In this document: piece by piece, positions 23,380 through 35,300 of the stretch
How the letters are laid out: the number at the start of each line of letters is the position of its first letter
Position numbering within the stretch: position 1 is the stretch's first letter
Source: Anisus vortex
Lineage: Eukaryota > Mollusca > Gastropoda > Planorbidae
DNA: 64,000 nucleotides
Assembly (NCBI GenBank): GCA_949126835.1
Contig: OX421506.1
Span: forward strand, 24,823,301-24,887,300
Reading direction: 5' to 3'
Translations under genes and position numbers: made by a program
Notes under the pieces: model-generated
The model's database searches: none
What the model was told of the DNA's origin: nothing
The model's input: the letters and a program-made list of their open reading frames with translations, nothing else

Positions 23380-26310
23380 CTAACGAGAATTATCAGCAAG
23401 ATCTACACAGCTCCGGCTCCTGAAGGTGTCGTAGCTAGGGTCAGGGTTCTGCCGAAGCTCTAGTGGGAGGTGATTCCATGCGTAGGAGGATGAGCGTTGG
23501 CCAGCGGACAATAGCCTCACACGAGGGATCCGCAGAGTAAGGGCGTCAGAAGCCGAACGAAGTGGGCGGGTTTGGGTGTAGAGCTCAAGACAGGAGCGAA
23601 GATAATACGGGGCAGAGTTATTCAGGCTTTTATAGCTGAGAGAAGCCAGCTTATATGAGATCAGGTTGTTGATGGGTAGCCAATGAAGAGATCGGAGCAG
23701 AGGAGTGATATTATTTGACTTCTTCTTCTTGTGGACTAATTGGACTGCGCAGTTCTGGATACGTTGGAGTCCTTGAAGGGAGGAGGCCGAGAGACCAGCC
23801 AAGAGCGAATTGCAATAGCCCAAGCGGGAAAAGAGGAGAGAGATAGTGAGCTTAACATAAGCTTCCTTGGTGAGATAACGACGGATGGCGGCAAATCGAC
23901 GCAGATGAAAGAAGCAGATTTTGGTGAGGAAGTTGATGTTCGGCTGCATGGACAGCGTGGAGTCCAGATAGACGCCAATGCTCTTGACAGTCGGGGAGAA
24001 AGGCACAGTTGCGTCAGCCAGGTGAAGATCGCACGCAGTGAGGGAAACGACCCTCTGTGTCGTACTGACGATGAGAGCTTCAGTCTTCTCACTGTTAAGC
24101 TCTGGATGTCCAGGAAACAGATGAAGATGGAAGCAAGGAGCCCGTCGAAGTCTTAGCAGACTCAGTACTGTTATAGAGCTGGGTGTCATCGGCCAAATAA
24201 TGATATTTGAGGTTGTGGAGTTCGATGACAAAGGAGAGGGGGTGAGTGTAAAAGGTGAAAAGAACTGGGCCGGGGACAGACCCCTGTGGCACACCATGAA
24301 TAGGCTGGGAGAATATGGACTCAATCATAACGGTCTGGGAGCGATTCTGAAGATAGCTTGTAAACCATGTGAGGGCGATGTCATGAATGCCAAATGTAGA
24401 GCTTAGGCGATCAATAAGTCGGTGGTGGTCAATCAAGGCGAAGACAGTGGACAAATCAAGCTGCACAAGGGCAGAGACAAGACCTCTGTCTGAGGCGTTT
24501 AGGAGGTCAGTGGTGATCCGCAGAAGCTGTAATGGTGGCGATTTGCGGACTGGTGTGCGGGCATCAGCAAATGCAGTGACAGGTGGGCATTTAACTGCTC
24601 GAGGATAACACGCTCCATGATTGTGGAAAGGAAGGGTAGGTTGGATACTGGGCAGTAGTTCGTGCACTCATTCACGTCGAGTCCGGGCTTCTTTAAGAGT
24701 GGGCGGACAATGGCGGATTTGAAGCATCCGGGACCACACCCGTGGATAGAGAGGTGTTAATGCTGTCGGTGATGAACGTCAGAACACATGTCCAAGCACG
24801 TGGTAAACAGAAAGCCGGACATAGGGTCAAGCTCGCAAGTCTTGATGGGGGTCCTTGTGATGATGCGCTTGACAAGGTCAATGGTTACAGGCTGGAAGGA
24901 GGTGAGAGGGGAGCCCGAGAAGGAAGGAGAGGGTGGAGATGGGCTGTAGGCATCATGATCCAGGGAAGAGCGCAGTGTCTCTAACTTCTCCTTAAAGAAC
25001 TGTGAGAAGTGATCAGGGAGGTTGTCGAGTGGGTTTGTGGTGTGGAGTGGCGAGGAGGTAGAAGAGCCGAGAAGGGTGGACAAAAAGAAGTAAAGTTTCA
25101 TGGGCGACGAGGCATGCTTAATACGGTCATGGAATTGCAGGACCTTGGCAGCGGTGATGGCTTCATTGACGAGGAGTCGCTTTTCCCTAAAGATCTGGCA
25201 GTTGACCTCGAGGCCAGAGAGTCGCTATGCGCGCTCCGAGCGTCGTCGTTCTTGCTTGGCAGATTTGACGTCATCAGAAAACCAAGGAGCTGGCCGTCGT
25301 TCCGAGACTGCACACAAAGATGGCGGGGCGGGCCTGTCAAGAAGCTGACGTAGAGTCAGGTTCAAGATGAGGGCCGGGTCAGAAGGTGGGTCATGCTGAG
25401 CGTGAAGCGTGCCAGCCTCCGCACTGAAGGCAACAGTGTCTATAGCTCGCAGCTTGCGGCGAGTGACCATCTTGCGCTTCCTGGCCGGCCTGGTGATGTT
25501 GACGATGAAGCTGACAGCAGACTCAGAGACGAGATGATCGCAGGCGACGAGGCTGGAGACCAGGTTTTCAGAAGGTCTGGTGACGATCCTGTCCAGAATG
25601 TGCCAGTGGTCGTGGGAGGGTAATGGGACGACCCGGTTCGAGGCTTTAGCTGCCCAGTAGTGCACGGGCCCGCTTGGTGTTGACATTAGAGGGGCAGTCC
25701 CAGTTCATATTAAAGTCACCCAGGACGATAGTGCTATGAGAGGTCACATTGTAATTGTCGAGTGCCAGTGCGAACTCGTCGAAAAAAGTTGCTTCACTTA
25801 GCCTGTTCTTGGCATTAGGGGAGGCGATATATACAAAGGAAGGAGAGGGTGGTGGTAGTGTCCACTGTCATTTCGACAGCATTGAAGGTGGTGTGGGAAA
25901 AGATGAAGGTGTCGGAGAATGAATAAGTAGCATGCAGTTGTTGCTTGTATATAACTGCAATACCTCCACCCGCACCAGAGGGCGGGGAAAGAAAGCAGTG
26001 AGGTAACCAACAGGAGTAAATTCTTGAATCTTGTGGTCATCCCCAGGCCGTAGCCATGTCTCGGTGATAAACAGTATGTAAAGATTGTTCTCAACGATGT
26101 AGTCGGAAATTACGTCAGCCTTCCCGACAGGGTTGACCGACTGGGAATTTAGCAGACAAACGCCCAGTTTGTTTTTTGTAGCTTTGTGGGGATGAGCAAA
26201 TGTAGTAGGCACAGATTGGAAAGAATCGAACACACCCGCAACAGGAGTAGCCAAGACAGATTTGGGAGACAGGCCATGCCAAATGCGATGAAGACGTCAA
26301 GCCAAGCCCT
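23380..26310 (-). pseudogene. L2-like LINE with endonuclease and reverse transcriptase, degraded
   Basis: About 2.9 kb of one LINE open reading frame 2, in several frames with stops and shifts. The upstream part (26254-25868) shows an APE-type endonuclease start (LLNSQSVNPVGKADVISDYI, FITETWLRPGD). The middle (24667-24095) shows reverse transcriptase motifs LVQLDLSTVFALIDH, GVPQGSVPGPVLF and the catalytic YLADDTQLY. The C-terminal part (24324-23380) has NSEKTEALIVS, GVYLDSTLSMQ, LGYCNSLLAGL and LRSLHWLPI, the pattern of L2/CR1-type elements. No ORF1 is seen and the 5' end is near 26310, so it is probably 5'-truncated. Truncated relatives lie at 51060-51715 and 60636-60840. Its GC content is clearly above its surroundings. 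Confidence 0.85.
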
Positions 26311-26698
26311 GGTCCCGCATCTCGTTGGTGGTCGACGATCTACGCCAAGGCAACGAATAATATGAATTCTTTTTTATCAACACGGGTATCGCGCTCCGAG
26401 CATATTTTACCAATGTTAAGCAGACATCTTTGATTCATTTTAAAAACAATTAAGAAGATCGGAATAAGCAACTAAACACAACACACATTGCTACCTGCTG
26501 GCGACATGACGAAATGTTTGGCTTGCAGATAAAGGACAGTCTCATCACTGTGCCAATTTTTTTAAACAATTTATGAGAGGTTGCCAGGAAAATTCATGGT
26601 TTCAAAAAATAAAGAAACTAAATTTGATATTTCTCATATTCAGGTTTCAGACAGGAAGTAGAGTAAAATGCTTACAGCTAAGAGACAATTTCTCCGAT
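26311..26698. other. Left flank of the satellite
   Basis: No gene. The last 70 bp (about 26630-26698, TTTCTCATATTCAGGTTTCA, then ACAGGAAG) match the sequence beside the single-copy unit at 32265. Confidence 0.5.
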
Positions 26699-28049
26699 TT
26701 TCAATGCGGTTCAGCAATAAGATCACTACAAGGATCACTAAATAACTCAAAATGACCATTTGGCGCAATGCGGTTCAGCATTAAGATCACTACACGGATT
26801 ACTAAATATTTCAAAATGACCATGGGGTGCAATGCGGTTCAGCATTCAGATCACTACAAGGATCACTAAATAACTCAAAATGACCATGGCGCGCAATGCG
26901 GCTCAACATTCAGATCACTACAAGGATCACTAAATATTTCTAAATGACCATGGGGCGCAATGCGGTTCAGCATTCAAATCACTACAAGGATAACTAAATA
27001 TTTCAAAATGACCATGGCGCGCAATGCGGTTCAGCATTCAGATCACTACAAGGATAACTAAATATTTAAAAATGACCATGGCGCGCAATGCGGCTCAACA
27101 TTCAGATCACTACAAGGATCACTAAATATTTCTAAATGACCATGGGGCGCAATGCGGCTCAACATTCAGATCACTACAAGGATCACTAAATATTTCTAAA
27201 TGACCATGGGGCGCAATGCGGTTCAGCATTCAGATTACTACAAGGATAACTAAATATTTCAAAATGACCATGGCGCGCAATGCGGTTCAGCATTCAGATC
27301 ACTACAAGGATAACTAAATATTTAAAAATGACCATGGCGCGCAATGCGGCTCAACATTCAGATCACTACAAGGATCACTAAATATTTCTAAATGACCATG
27401 GGGCGCAATGCGGCTCAACATTCAGATCACTACAAGAATCACTAAATATTTCTAAATGACCATGGGGCGCAATGCGGTTCAGCATTCAGATTACTACAAG
27501 GATAACTAAATATTTCAAAATGACCATGGCGCGCAATGCGGCTCAACATTCAGATAACTACAAGGCTTATTAAATATTTCAAAATGACCATAGGGCGCAA
27601 TTTGGTTCAGCACACTGATCACTACAAGGATCACAACATATTTCAAAATGACCATGGGGCGCAATGCGGTTCAGCATTCAGATCACTACAAGAATCACTA
27701 AATAACTCAAAATGACCAATGGGCGCAATGCGGTTCAGCATTCAGATCACTACAAGGAACACTAAATATTTCAAAAAGACCATGATGCGCAATGCGGTTC
27801 AGCATTCAGATAACTACAATGATCACTAAATATTTCAAAATGATCATGGGGCGTAATGCGGTTCAGCAATCAGATCACTACAAGGATCACTAAATATTTC
27901 AAAATGACCATGGGACGCAATGCAGTTCAGCCTTCAGATCACTACAAGGATCACTAAATATTTCAATTGATTATGGGGCGCAATGCGGTTCAGCATTCAG
28001 ATCACTAAAAGGATCACTAAAAAACTCAAAATGACCATGGGGCGCAACG
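26699..28049. repeat. 64-bp satellite array, about 21 monomers, with a 256-bp higher-order unit
   Basis: The landmark GCGCAATGCGGTTCAGC recurs every 64 bp (for example at 26763, 26827, 26891) up to about 28042. Monomer variants can be told apart by GGCTCAAC versus GGTTCAGC, GGATCACT versus GGATAACT, and TATTTCT versus TATTTAA. In the middle, variants follow the order A, A', B, C, then repeat, giving 256-bp higher-order units at 27083-27338 and 27339-27594. Outer monomers are more diverged. The array is non-coding. Confidence 0.95.
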
Positions 28050-28274
28050 CGGCTCAATTCGTGGTCGAGGGTCACACATTTGGAATAGTTAATGATGAGT
28101 GGACCTTGCCGAGACCAATTACTTACGATGGTTTTGGCCTTGCGCCCAGTCAACAATGAATATGATTGTTCCAACAATTTTTTGAAGCTGACCATCAACG
28201 GTTACGTGCTAAATTCGGAATGGATCACGTAGATATTTGGACATTGCATTCGTGTGGTTTGGTGGCATTCGTGC

Positions 28275-28520
28275 GGTATAATCATCTTTCAGCCAGGAAA
28301 TACGATGGCTCAATAGCTGACTCCTAATAATAGGCCTACTTTTTTCTTGTATGATAAATGGTATGATAGTGTGCGTGAATGTCTATTGTGTTTGAGTACA
28401 AATGGTTCTTTAATATTTTATTTTAGGTATGCTGAAAGACGGAATTTATGTAATCAAGTCAATTTTCCATTCATTTGGATCAATAAAGCAATCTTATATT
28501 ATCTTATCTTATCTTTATAA
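28275..28520 (+). mobile_element. LINE 3' end with ATCTT tail
   Basis: Matches 46840-47065 over about 230 bp, from CAGCCA.GAAATAC.ATAGC through TGTCTATTGTG.TTGAGTACAAA to GACCAATAAAG-type sequence. It ends in repeated ATCTT units, the 3' tail. Only the last coding residues and the 3' UTR are present. Confidence 0.7.
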
Positions 28521-29035
28521 GGATGTGACTTTGTGTATGAAGAATTCGTTCGTAAAGACCAGCCATTAGTAAAACGTAAAAAAGTATGTGGACACTGATA
28601 ACAGAATCAGTAAGATCGTTCAAACTTATAGAAGCAGAAACGTAATAGAATACTCATTAGCCAATAATTATTAATGGAGCCATTAAACCTTGTGCTTCGT
28701 TCATTTAAAAAGAAAAAAAAGTTATTTCTGACCGATAAGCCTTTATACATTAAAATACACTGTGTTTTTATGTTAATATAGTTACTATTTGATATAATAA
28801 CACCATATAAAAACGAAAATATAATAGTTAAATAGTTCTATATCTGCATTAAAATACATTTTTTAAACTGTTATTATTTACTATTTGTTTAATATATTTT
28901 TTGTAAGGTATTGTTTTACTTTTAATTGAATATGTTTTTATGTCAGGCGCCGAAACGGAAGGCGACAAAATGTCCCGTACCGCTGAACGGAGAGCTAGAA
29001 AACTACAAATTAAAAATAAATACAACCTTACTTAC
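28521..29035. other. No gene found; intron or 3' flank of the Ig-like gene
   Basis: AT-rich. It lies just downstream of the donor of the last exon found for the minus-strand Ig-like gene, so it is intron if that model is right. No further exon is visible here. Confidence 0.5.
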
Positions 29036-29317
29036 CATCATATCGATAAGTGTACGATGCACTTCTCCTACATCCCCTGTATTCTTCGTATGAAACTTTG
29101 AAGTATTCCTCAAATGGAATCTCACGGGCAATTATGATTTTGACGCAGTTTGTTTTCGTTATAGCGAGAAGCCAAGAAAACGAAACGGTCAAAGTTTGGT
29201 TTGATAAATTATATACACACCACTCTATAATGTCATCTTTGCTGAGCAGAAATGGACGGCGAGACTCTCTTAAATTTATTCGGTCTTTGTTTACAAAAAG
29301 TTGTTCATCTGCTTTAG
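29036..29317 (-). CDS. Ig-like gene, exon 4
   Basis: 282 nt. The acceptor is a T-rich tract ending TTTTTTTCCAG; the donor is GATATGATG followed by GTAAGTAAGG. Entry completes a codon left by exon 3 (G plus CT) and 93 codons follow. Cys residues at EWCVY, KTNCVK and YRGCRR suggest a second disulfide-bonded beta domain. There is no ATG near its start, as expected of an internal exon. Confidence 0.65.
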
Positions 29318-32300
29318 CTGGAAAAAAATCAGTATCGAAATTATGTTTTCAGTGAATAGATCACATTATAAAACCCTATATTATAATAATTGTAAATTAT
29401 ATTGTTTACAAAAATAAAACAAAAAAATAATAGTAAGTCATTGAATCTTTAAAGATTGAGACTTGAGAATATTCTAGACAAACATTAGCTATAGAAAATG
29501 GGTAACTCTCCAAGAAAAAAGGAGTCGCTTTGTGCCTTGAGCTTTTTTGAGATACAGCTTGAAATGTATCGTAGGGGTGTAAAATATGGATTTCGGATTT
29601 GATAGTTTCTAAGTATTAATTTATTTTGCACATTTTTACGGTGAGTTTGTATTCTAAAAATTATTCTAAATTATGTAATAATATTTTTTATATAACACCT
29701 TGTATTTTTTCATGTGAATATTTGGCAAAAAAAAATGGCTATCTTCTGAAGATCGTCATTGAGAAATCCTTTCCATCTGACCCATCTTTTTGGTACCGTT
29801 CGAAAGAGCTGTCTCTAATTTATTTAAATAATACAGACCGTTGGTCTTTTGAAGACAAAAACTAACCAAAATATTGATTAAAAATGCGTACATTTATAGA
29901 TCTAGTAGTAATTAATTAGTGTTTCAAGGAATTTCATGTAAACAAACGCGATGTTAGGTTTGGCCGTTTCATTGAACGAGACCGGCACTTGAATTTATCC
30001 AACAACCTAAGGCGTTTGTCTATGCTTCTTTACTTCAACACGAAAGCTTCTGTGAGAAAAGAGCAATCTTTGGTAAAAGCCTTATGCTTTATTCTGTACC
30101 ACCAACATCAACAATGAAAATGACTTTAAAAAAAGTATTGAAAATGTAATACTAGAATACTAGAATGCAACACTAGAATACGAGGCAACTGATATATCAA
30201 GCTCAAGTGATAATAATAAAGCAAGTGAAGACGAAACATCCACTAATTGTAGACCTAACACTTGTAGTGATGAAGAGGACTGCCATTAAATACCCACTAA
30301 TAAACTTAAACAAATAAAACTCCAGCTTAAATATTTAAAAGTTAGACCAAAAACTAAATATAATAAGATGGACCGCGTGCTTTAATATTTCTGCTCTTTA
30401 ACACTTAACATGCCAAATTCGACTAAAGTCGAATTTACAAAACTCTTTCTGTATGCCAAATTCGACTTAAGTCGAAAATCATAGTGGTCTTAAGAAATGG
30501 ATCAAAATCATAGCCTGAAACACTTAGTTTCGAAATTTCCGAGCGCACTAAGTTATTCCGGTTTAGTAATTCGCTATGATTTTCTCAATGGAAAATTAAG
30601 AATAAAATCGAAAGTTGTATGCATCGGAAGCCTTTATTGCAATTGTTGGAGCGTAGAAGTCATTTAAGACAGCCTTATTGGTTGTGCACGAAAAAAAAAA
30701 AAAACACATAAGCTCCAAAAATAAAATATTCGGTTCATCTTATTATAGACTTGGGTAAGACACGTTTTTCTTTACTCAAAAATTTGGCGCACTTATGAAA
30801 CGCAAACACAGTTACTAGTTCGATGTCACGCACGTATGCCTTCTCTTACCACCAATTAGAAATAAACAACTTTAAATCAAAATCGGTCTGAGACATTCTC
30901 GGCGCAACGGATACAGATTAATTTCAGCCTAATTTGCATAAACCATTTACCATACCAAGCAAAATAGCTGCCCATTGGCGCGAAGTGTTGTGACGTAGTC
31001 AGCACATATAGTGTTCTAACTCTGTCTCTCGCGCATTAGTTTATTAGGAATGTATCCACGTGGACACAACTAAATAGTTTTATCTAACATGGTCTCCTCC
31101 TTATTATGACTATTATCTACCATGGACAAATATTTCAAGCTTACTATTGCGAATAAAAGAGTTGTGTATTTTTTTTTATCTTTGAATCATGATTTGCATT
31201 TTTCATTTCATCAAATGTACGGTGTTTCAAGTTGGTCATTTTTTTTCAAATTTCTTATGTTTCACTAAATTACAATGAGAGCCTAGTTAAAAACTGAGCG
31301 CCATTTCAGAAAAATCGCCCTCCCTTTGAAATGATTTCAATAAAAAAGAACGAAAACTAAATACCGAAAGATACGTTATCACTACAGTTTGTATTTTAAG
31401 AGTGTTCGTTTTTTTTTTCTCTTTTAACAAAACACATTGTAATCATTTGTTTCTCCGTCATTTTGACGGGCATAACTACTAGTATATATACTATAACAAT
31501 GACACTGACCAATCCGCAATCGAATAGTTCGCCACAAATAATGAAAGTTATAGTAACAACACAACCTGACGACGAGAAGGTGAAAGTATTATCTTTTAAT
31601 TGACGGTGAACAACTAAAACTTTGAATGTCATCGACTCAATCAAGATAAGATACATACGATAATTTTCAGCTAATTAGATTTTAGCAAGACGCTTGGACA
31701 CGAAGAAAATAACAGAAGGTATATATATTCTTGGCTTTTATAGGTATAAACCATAATGTTTTAGGACTTTTGATAATATTAATAGAAAGAAGTGCCTAAT
31801 TCAATTATATTTTAACTATAATTAGTGACAGTGCCTCCTTAAATAATTTGCTTGACGTGGTTTCCATGTAAATATGCATGATTTCCTTATCTTTTATCTT
31901 TTATACAAGCATTAAAAGTAGTTAAAAGGTTGTAGTAGTCAATAACTTAGGAGTTCTTTACATCTGTTTTTTCCAGCTGAAAAGGATATGATATTTCTTG
32001 GGTTAGTGACATTAATTTTGTTAAGAGAACTGTTAGTAAGCCTTAGAGACAATAACCTAAAAATATCGAGAGAACAACAAACTCTTTCAATGGACACAAA
32101 AATTGTGCATGGAGATATTTACTTTTAACTATGGGTTAGCTATCTGTTCATTTAAAACTTATCAAAAAATGTTCAACCATGAACCTTTTGAAAAGAAGTG
32201 ATGTGAAGATCCTACCGTCTTCACAACTCAAGGCAGACGTTTGGAGACATTACCGGTATAGTAATTTAGAAATTTCTCAAAATTAGGTTTCAGACAGGGG

Positions 32301-35300
32301 CTACAGTAAAACTCCCATAGCTGTGAGACTATTTCTTCACCATCGAATTCAGCATTCACTATAAGGATAGCTAAATATCTCAAAATTACCGTAAGGCGCA
32401 AAGCGATTTTTTTCGTGGTAGAATTTCCCTTTTTTAGTCGAATCTAATTAATAAAAATTGAAGACCAAACTTGGACCACGGGTGAAAGTAATAAACTTCT
32501 TTACACAAGGAGTATCTGTAATAAATAAGATCCAATATTTGTAGTAACAACACACATCTTTCTTTTCTGACAGTAAAAGGAGCCAAGGTTGTTGTTTTTT
32601 TGCAAGTGATCTATTGAATTAGTCTGTTTAATTGTTTAGGGCAATTCGACAATATTGTGTAGGCATATATAAAGACATCTAAGAAATTTTAAAATATAAT
32701 TATGTGTCACACGTTGTGACCGAAACTCACGTACGAGGTACATTAACGTATGAGTATGTTGCAGGGCTGAATTATGTTACGATTTAGTGCAGACAGGCTC
32801 GTAAGGGTTTTCTTCAAGTGAAACATGAGGTAATTCATCCTCTTCTATTGGCTGCGTTGTCTTTGTCTAAAAGGACGACCGGTAGTACAATTGCTGGACT
32901 AAACACGAGTGTTGGTCAATTATTTATATTTTAGTGTTTATATTGAGTTTCTGGCTCTAACAAGGTGTTGTACACTCCAAATAATAGGACTATAACATCT
33001 ATTGTAAGAATGAATCAAATAGTTTTGTAGAACTAGAGGCCTTTACTGTTTATTATCACACAAAAACTATTACATATAAGTCAATACAAGTGAATTTACG
33101 CCAAACAAAAGTTTATGGATGTATGGACAAGTCTTAATTAGGCCTGATCTATTATTATATAGGTCATGGTCAAACGTGTTCACACATTTCCGGTATACTT
33201 CCAGCAGTAAAAAAATAACAACAAGCCTTTGCTGGTGTTTGACAATTATTTTCAACCTCGATGACCAGTTCTGGTCTTTTAAAAAATATACAAAGGCTAC
33301 AAGATTAGTTATGAGGATTCCGTTTTTAACATCAAAATTAAGTATACGATCATTAATACTCAAAATGCTAGTCGAGTTAAGTAAAATTTAGCTTTGTTTA
33401 TAAAAAAAAAAATTAATCAAGAGTAGCGTTTCTTAATTTAAAAAAAAATTATATCCGAATGAACGAAAGTTCATTTGCATCAAGCAATAGGTTCGATATT
33501 ATAAATATATGATTCTTCTCGTTTGACGTAAACAATATATCGCTTCATTTCGGCAACATCTTTTGGAAATGAAATAAAATGTAATCCTTTACATCTTTTT
33601 TTTTACCCGCAGTGCAACTAGTAACACAGCACACAAAGACTACATATTTTGTTGGCAAATGAACGAATGGGACGGGAAATGTTACTACACGTTAAACCTT
33701 TATGATTTGTTAAGACTTGTGTGTGTGTTTAGGTGTTTGCTTTTGTAGGTGTGTGTGCGTCTTGCTTGTATGTATCGATGTTATGTATGTATCTATGTTT
33801 AAATAAAGTATGTATGTTTCCATATATTTGTGTCTTTCCTGGGCGTTCCGACCTTTTTAATTTTAATTAACCCGCTTCCTTGTCATTCATAGTCGTGAGC
33901 CATGATGAGCACATTGTATCAAAGGTTACTTACCATAAATTACTGGCAAGTTAACTGGGTTGCTATGATGCTCTTCCACAAATGGTACATGAGAGCCTAC
34001 ACGTATAAAGCCTTCTGACTCGACAGTTTCAGCTGTCTTGTTAAGTACAATCTCGAATACTCCATCTACATAGCCTTTACACGAACATCCAAGCACATGT
34101 TTCCCTCTGTGTGTCGCATTATCACACACATCATCATATTGTACCCAGCAAATCTGAAACATATAATTCGTAATTCTTGAAATAAGGCATGTACTTGAAA
34201 TACTATATTAATCTAACTATGCGTTGGGCTTAGGATTAACCGCCAAAAATATAGATTTTGTAAATCTAGTAGATAACATGGCACGCATGTACATTTTCAG
34301 CGGATTAGAAAAATTCTTAACTTAAACAAAATAACATTAACATTCGGCTAATCCTTCTAATGTCTAATGAAAAACAAAATGCATATTAACAATATAAAAT
34401 TCAATTTATTTTGTGCGTTTCTTTATGTAAATAGTCAATACTATTTTTTTTTCCATTGACAGCAAAATATCTCAATGGCATTGCAAATAATTGAACATAT
34501 TGCTACTATAACACATAATCATTTACTTCTACACGTTGAGACTCGAATCCAGAACCTTGGTCTTACTGTATTGTATTAATTATTATTACTGAATACTAGT
34601 AGCACAGACTCGAGCACACGTTAGATCAGGTTCAGATGAAAGTCTATTACCTAGTATACAAAACATCATTGGACGAAATAAGATAATTACACACAGTTCT
34701 CAATAGTCTTTCAAATCTTCACTTATATGTTTCTTCAATAATATCCATACATTACTTCTCACTAGAACACTGACTGTATCTAGCTCTTTAAAAAAGACTT
34801 TAATTATACAACAATATTCTATGTCCAAAGTTGGACTTGAATCACTTAAGTTTTTATTACACTTAGTCCAATAGAACTTATTATAAAAATCCGCCTTTTA
34901 TCTGAAGGATCCAACATGTACTGATTATTCACACTATCATTCTCTCCCTTGTTAACTCTTGACCACTCACTCAAATCATGCTTTTCTTACATTCTTCTTT
35001 TGCACACTTCACTACTGTTTATATTTATTTAGAGAAAAACTTCACTCACTGATTCAACCATTCAAATCATGTTGCAGTTAATAAACTGATCTGCAACACT
35101 TGGTTTCGCCATTTGAACGCGCTACCGCTTGTCCGCCGTGGCTCATATAATTGCCAATAGCTATTGTTGATAGACGTTAAGAAGTTCAGGATTTAAGCCT
35201 AATATGTCAGAACAAAGTTTTAAACGTTTTTATATTGTTATGTATGTTCAAATAGATTATCTCCCCCAGACCTCCCGTTGAACTTTGCCACTGTCGCGTC

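Noticed and set aside
23736..25623. Many plus-strand and alternate-frame openings of 70-150 codons
   Set aside because: Shadows of the GC-richer minus-strand LINE; only the minus-strand frames show endonuclease and RT motifs.
29050..29355. Plus-strand 101-codon frame starting MYDALLLHPLYSS
   Set aside because: It is antisense to exon 4 of the Ig-like gene, which has proper splice sites and cysteines on the minus strand.
33119..33391. Opposed 90- and 97-codon frames on both strands
   Set aside because: They lie in the MITE at 33124-33722, whose other copy (20321-20858) does not preserve either frame.
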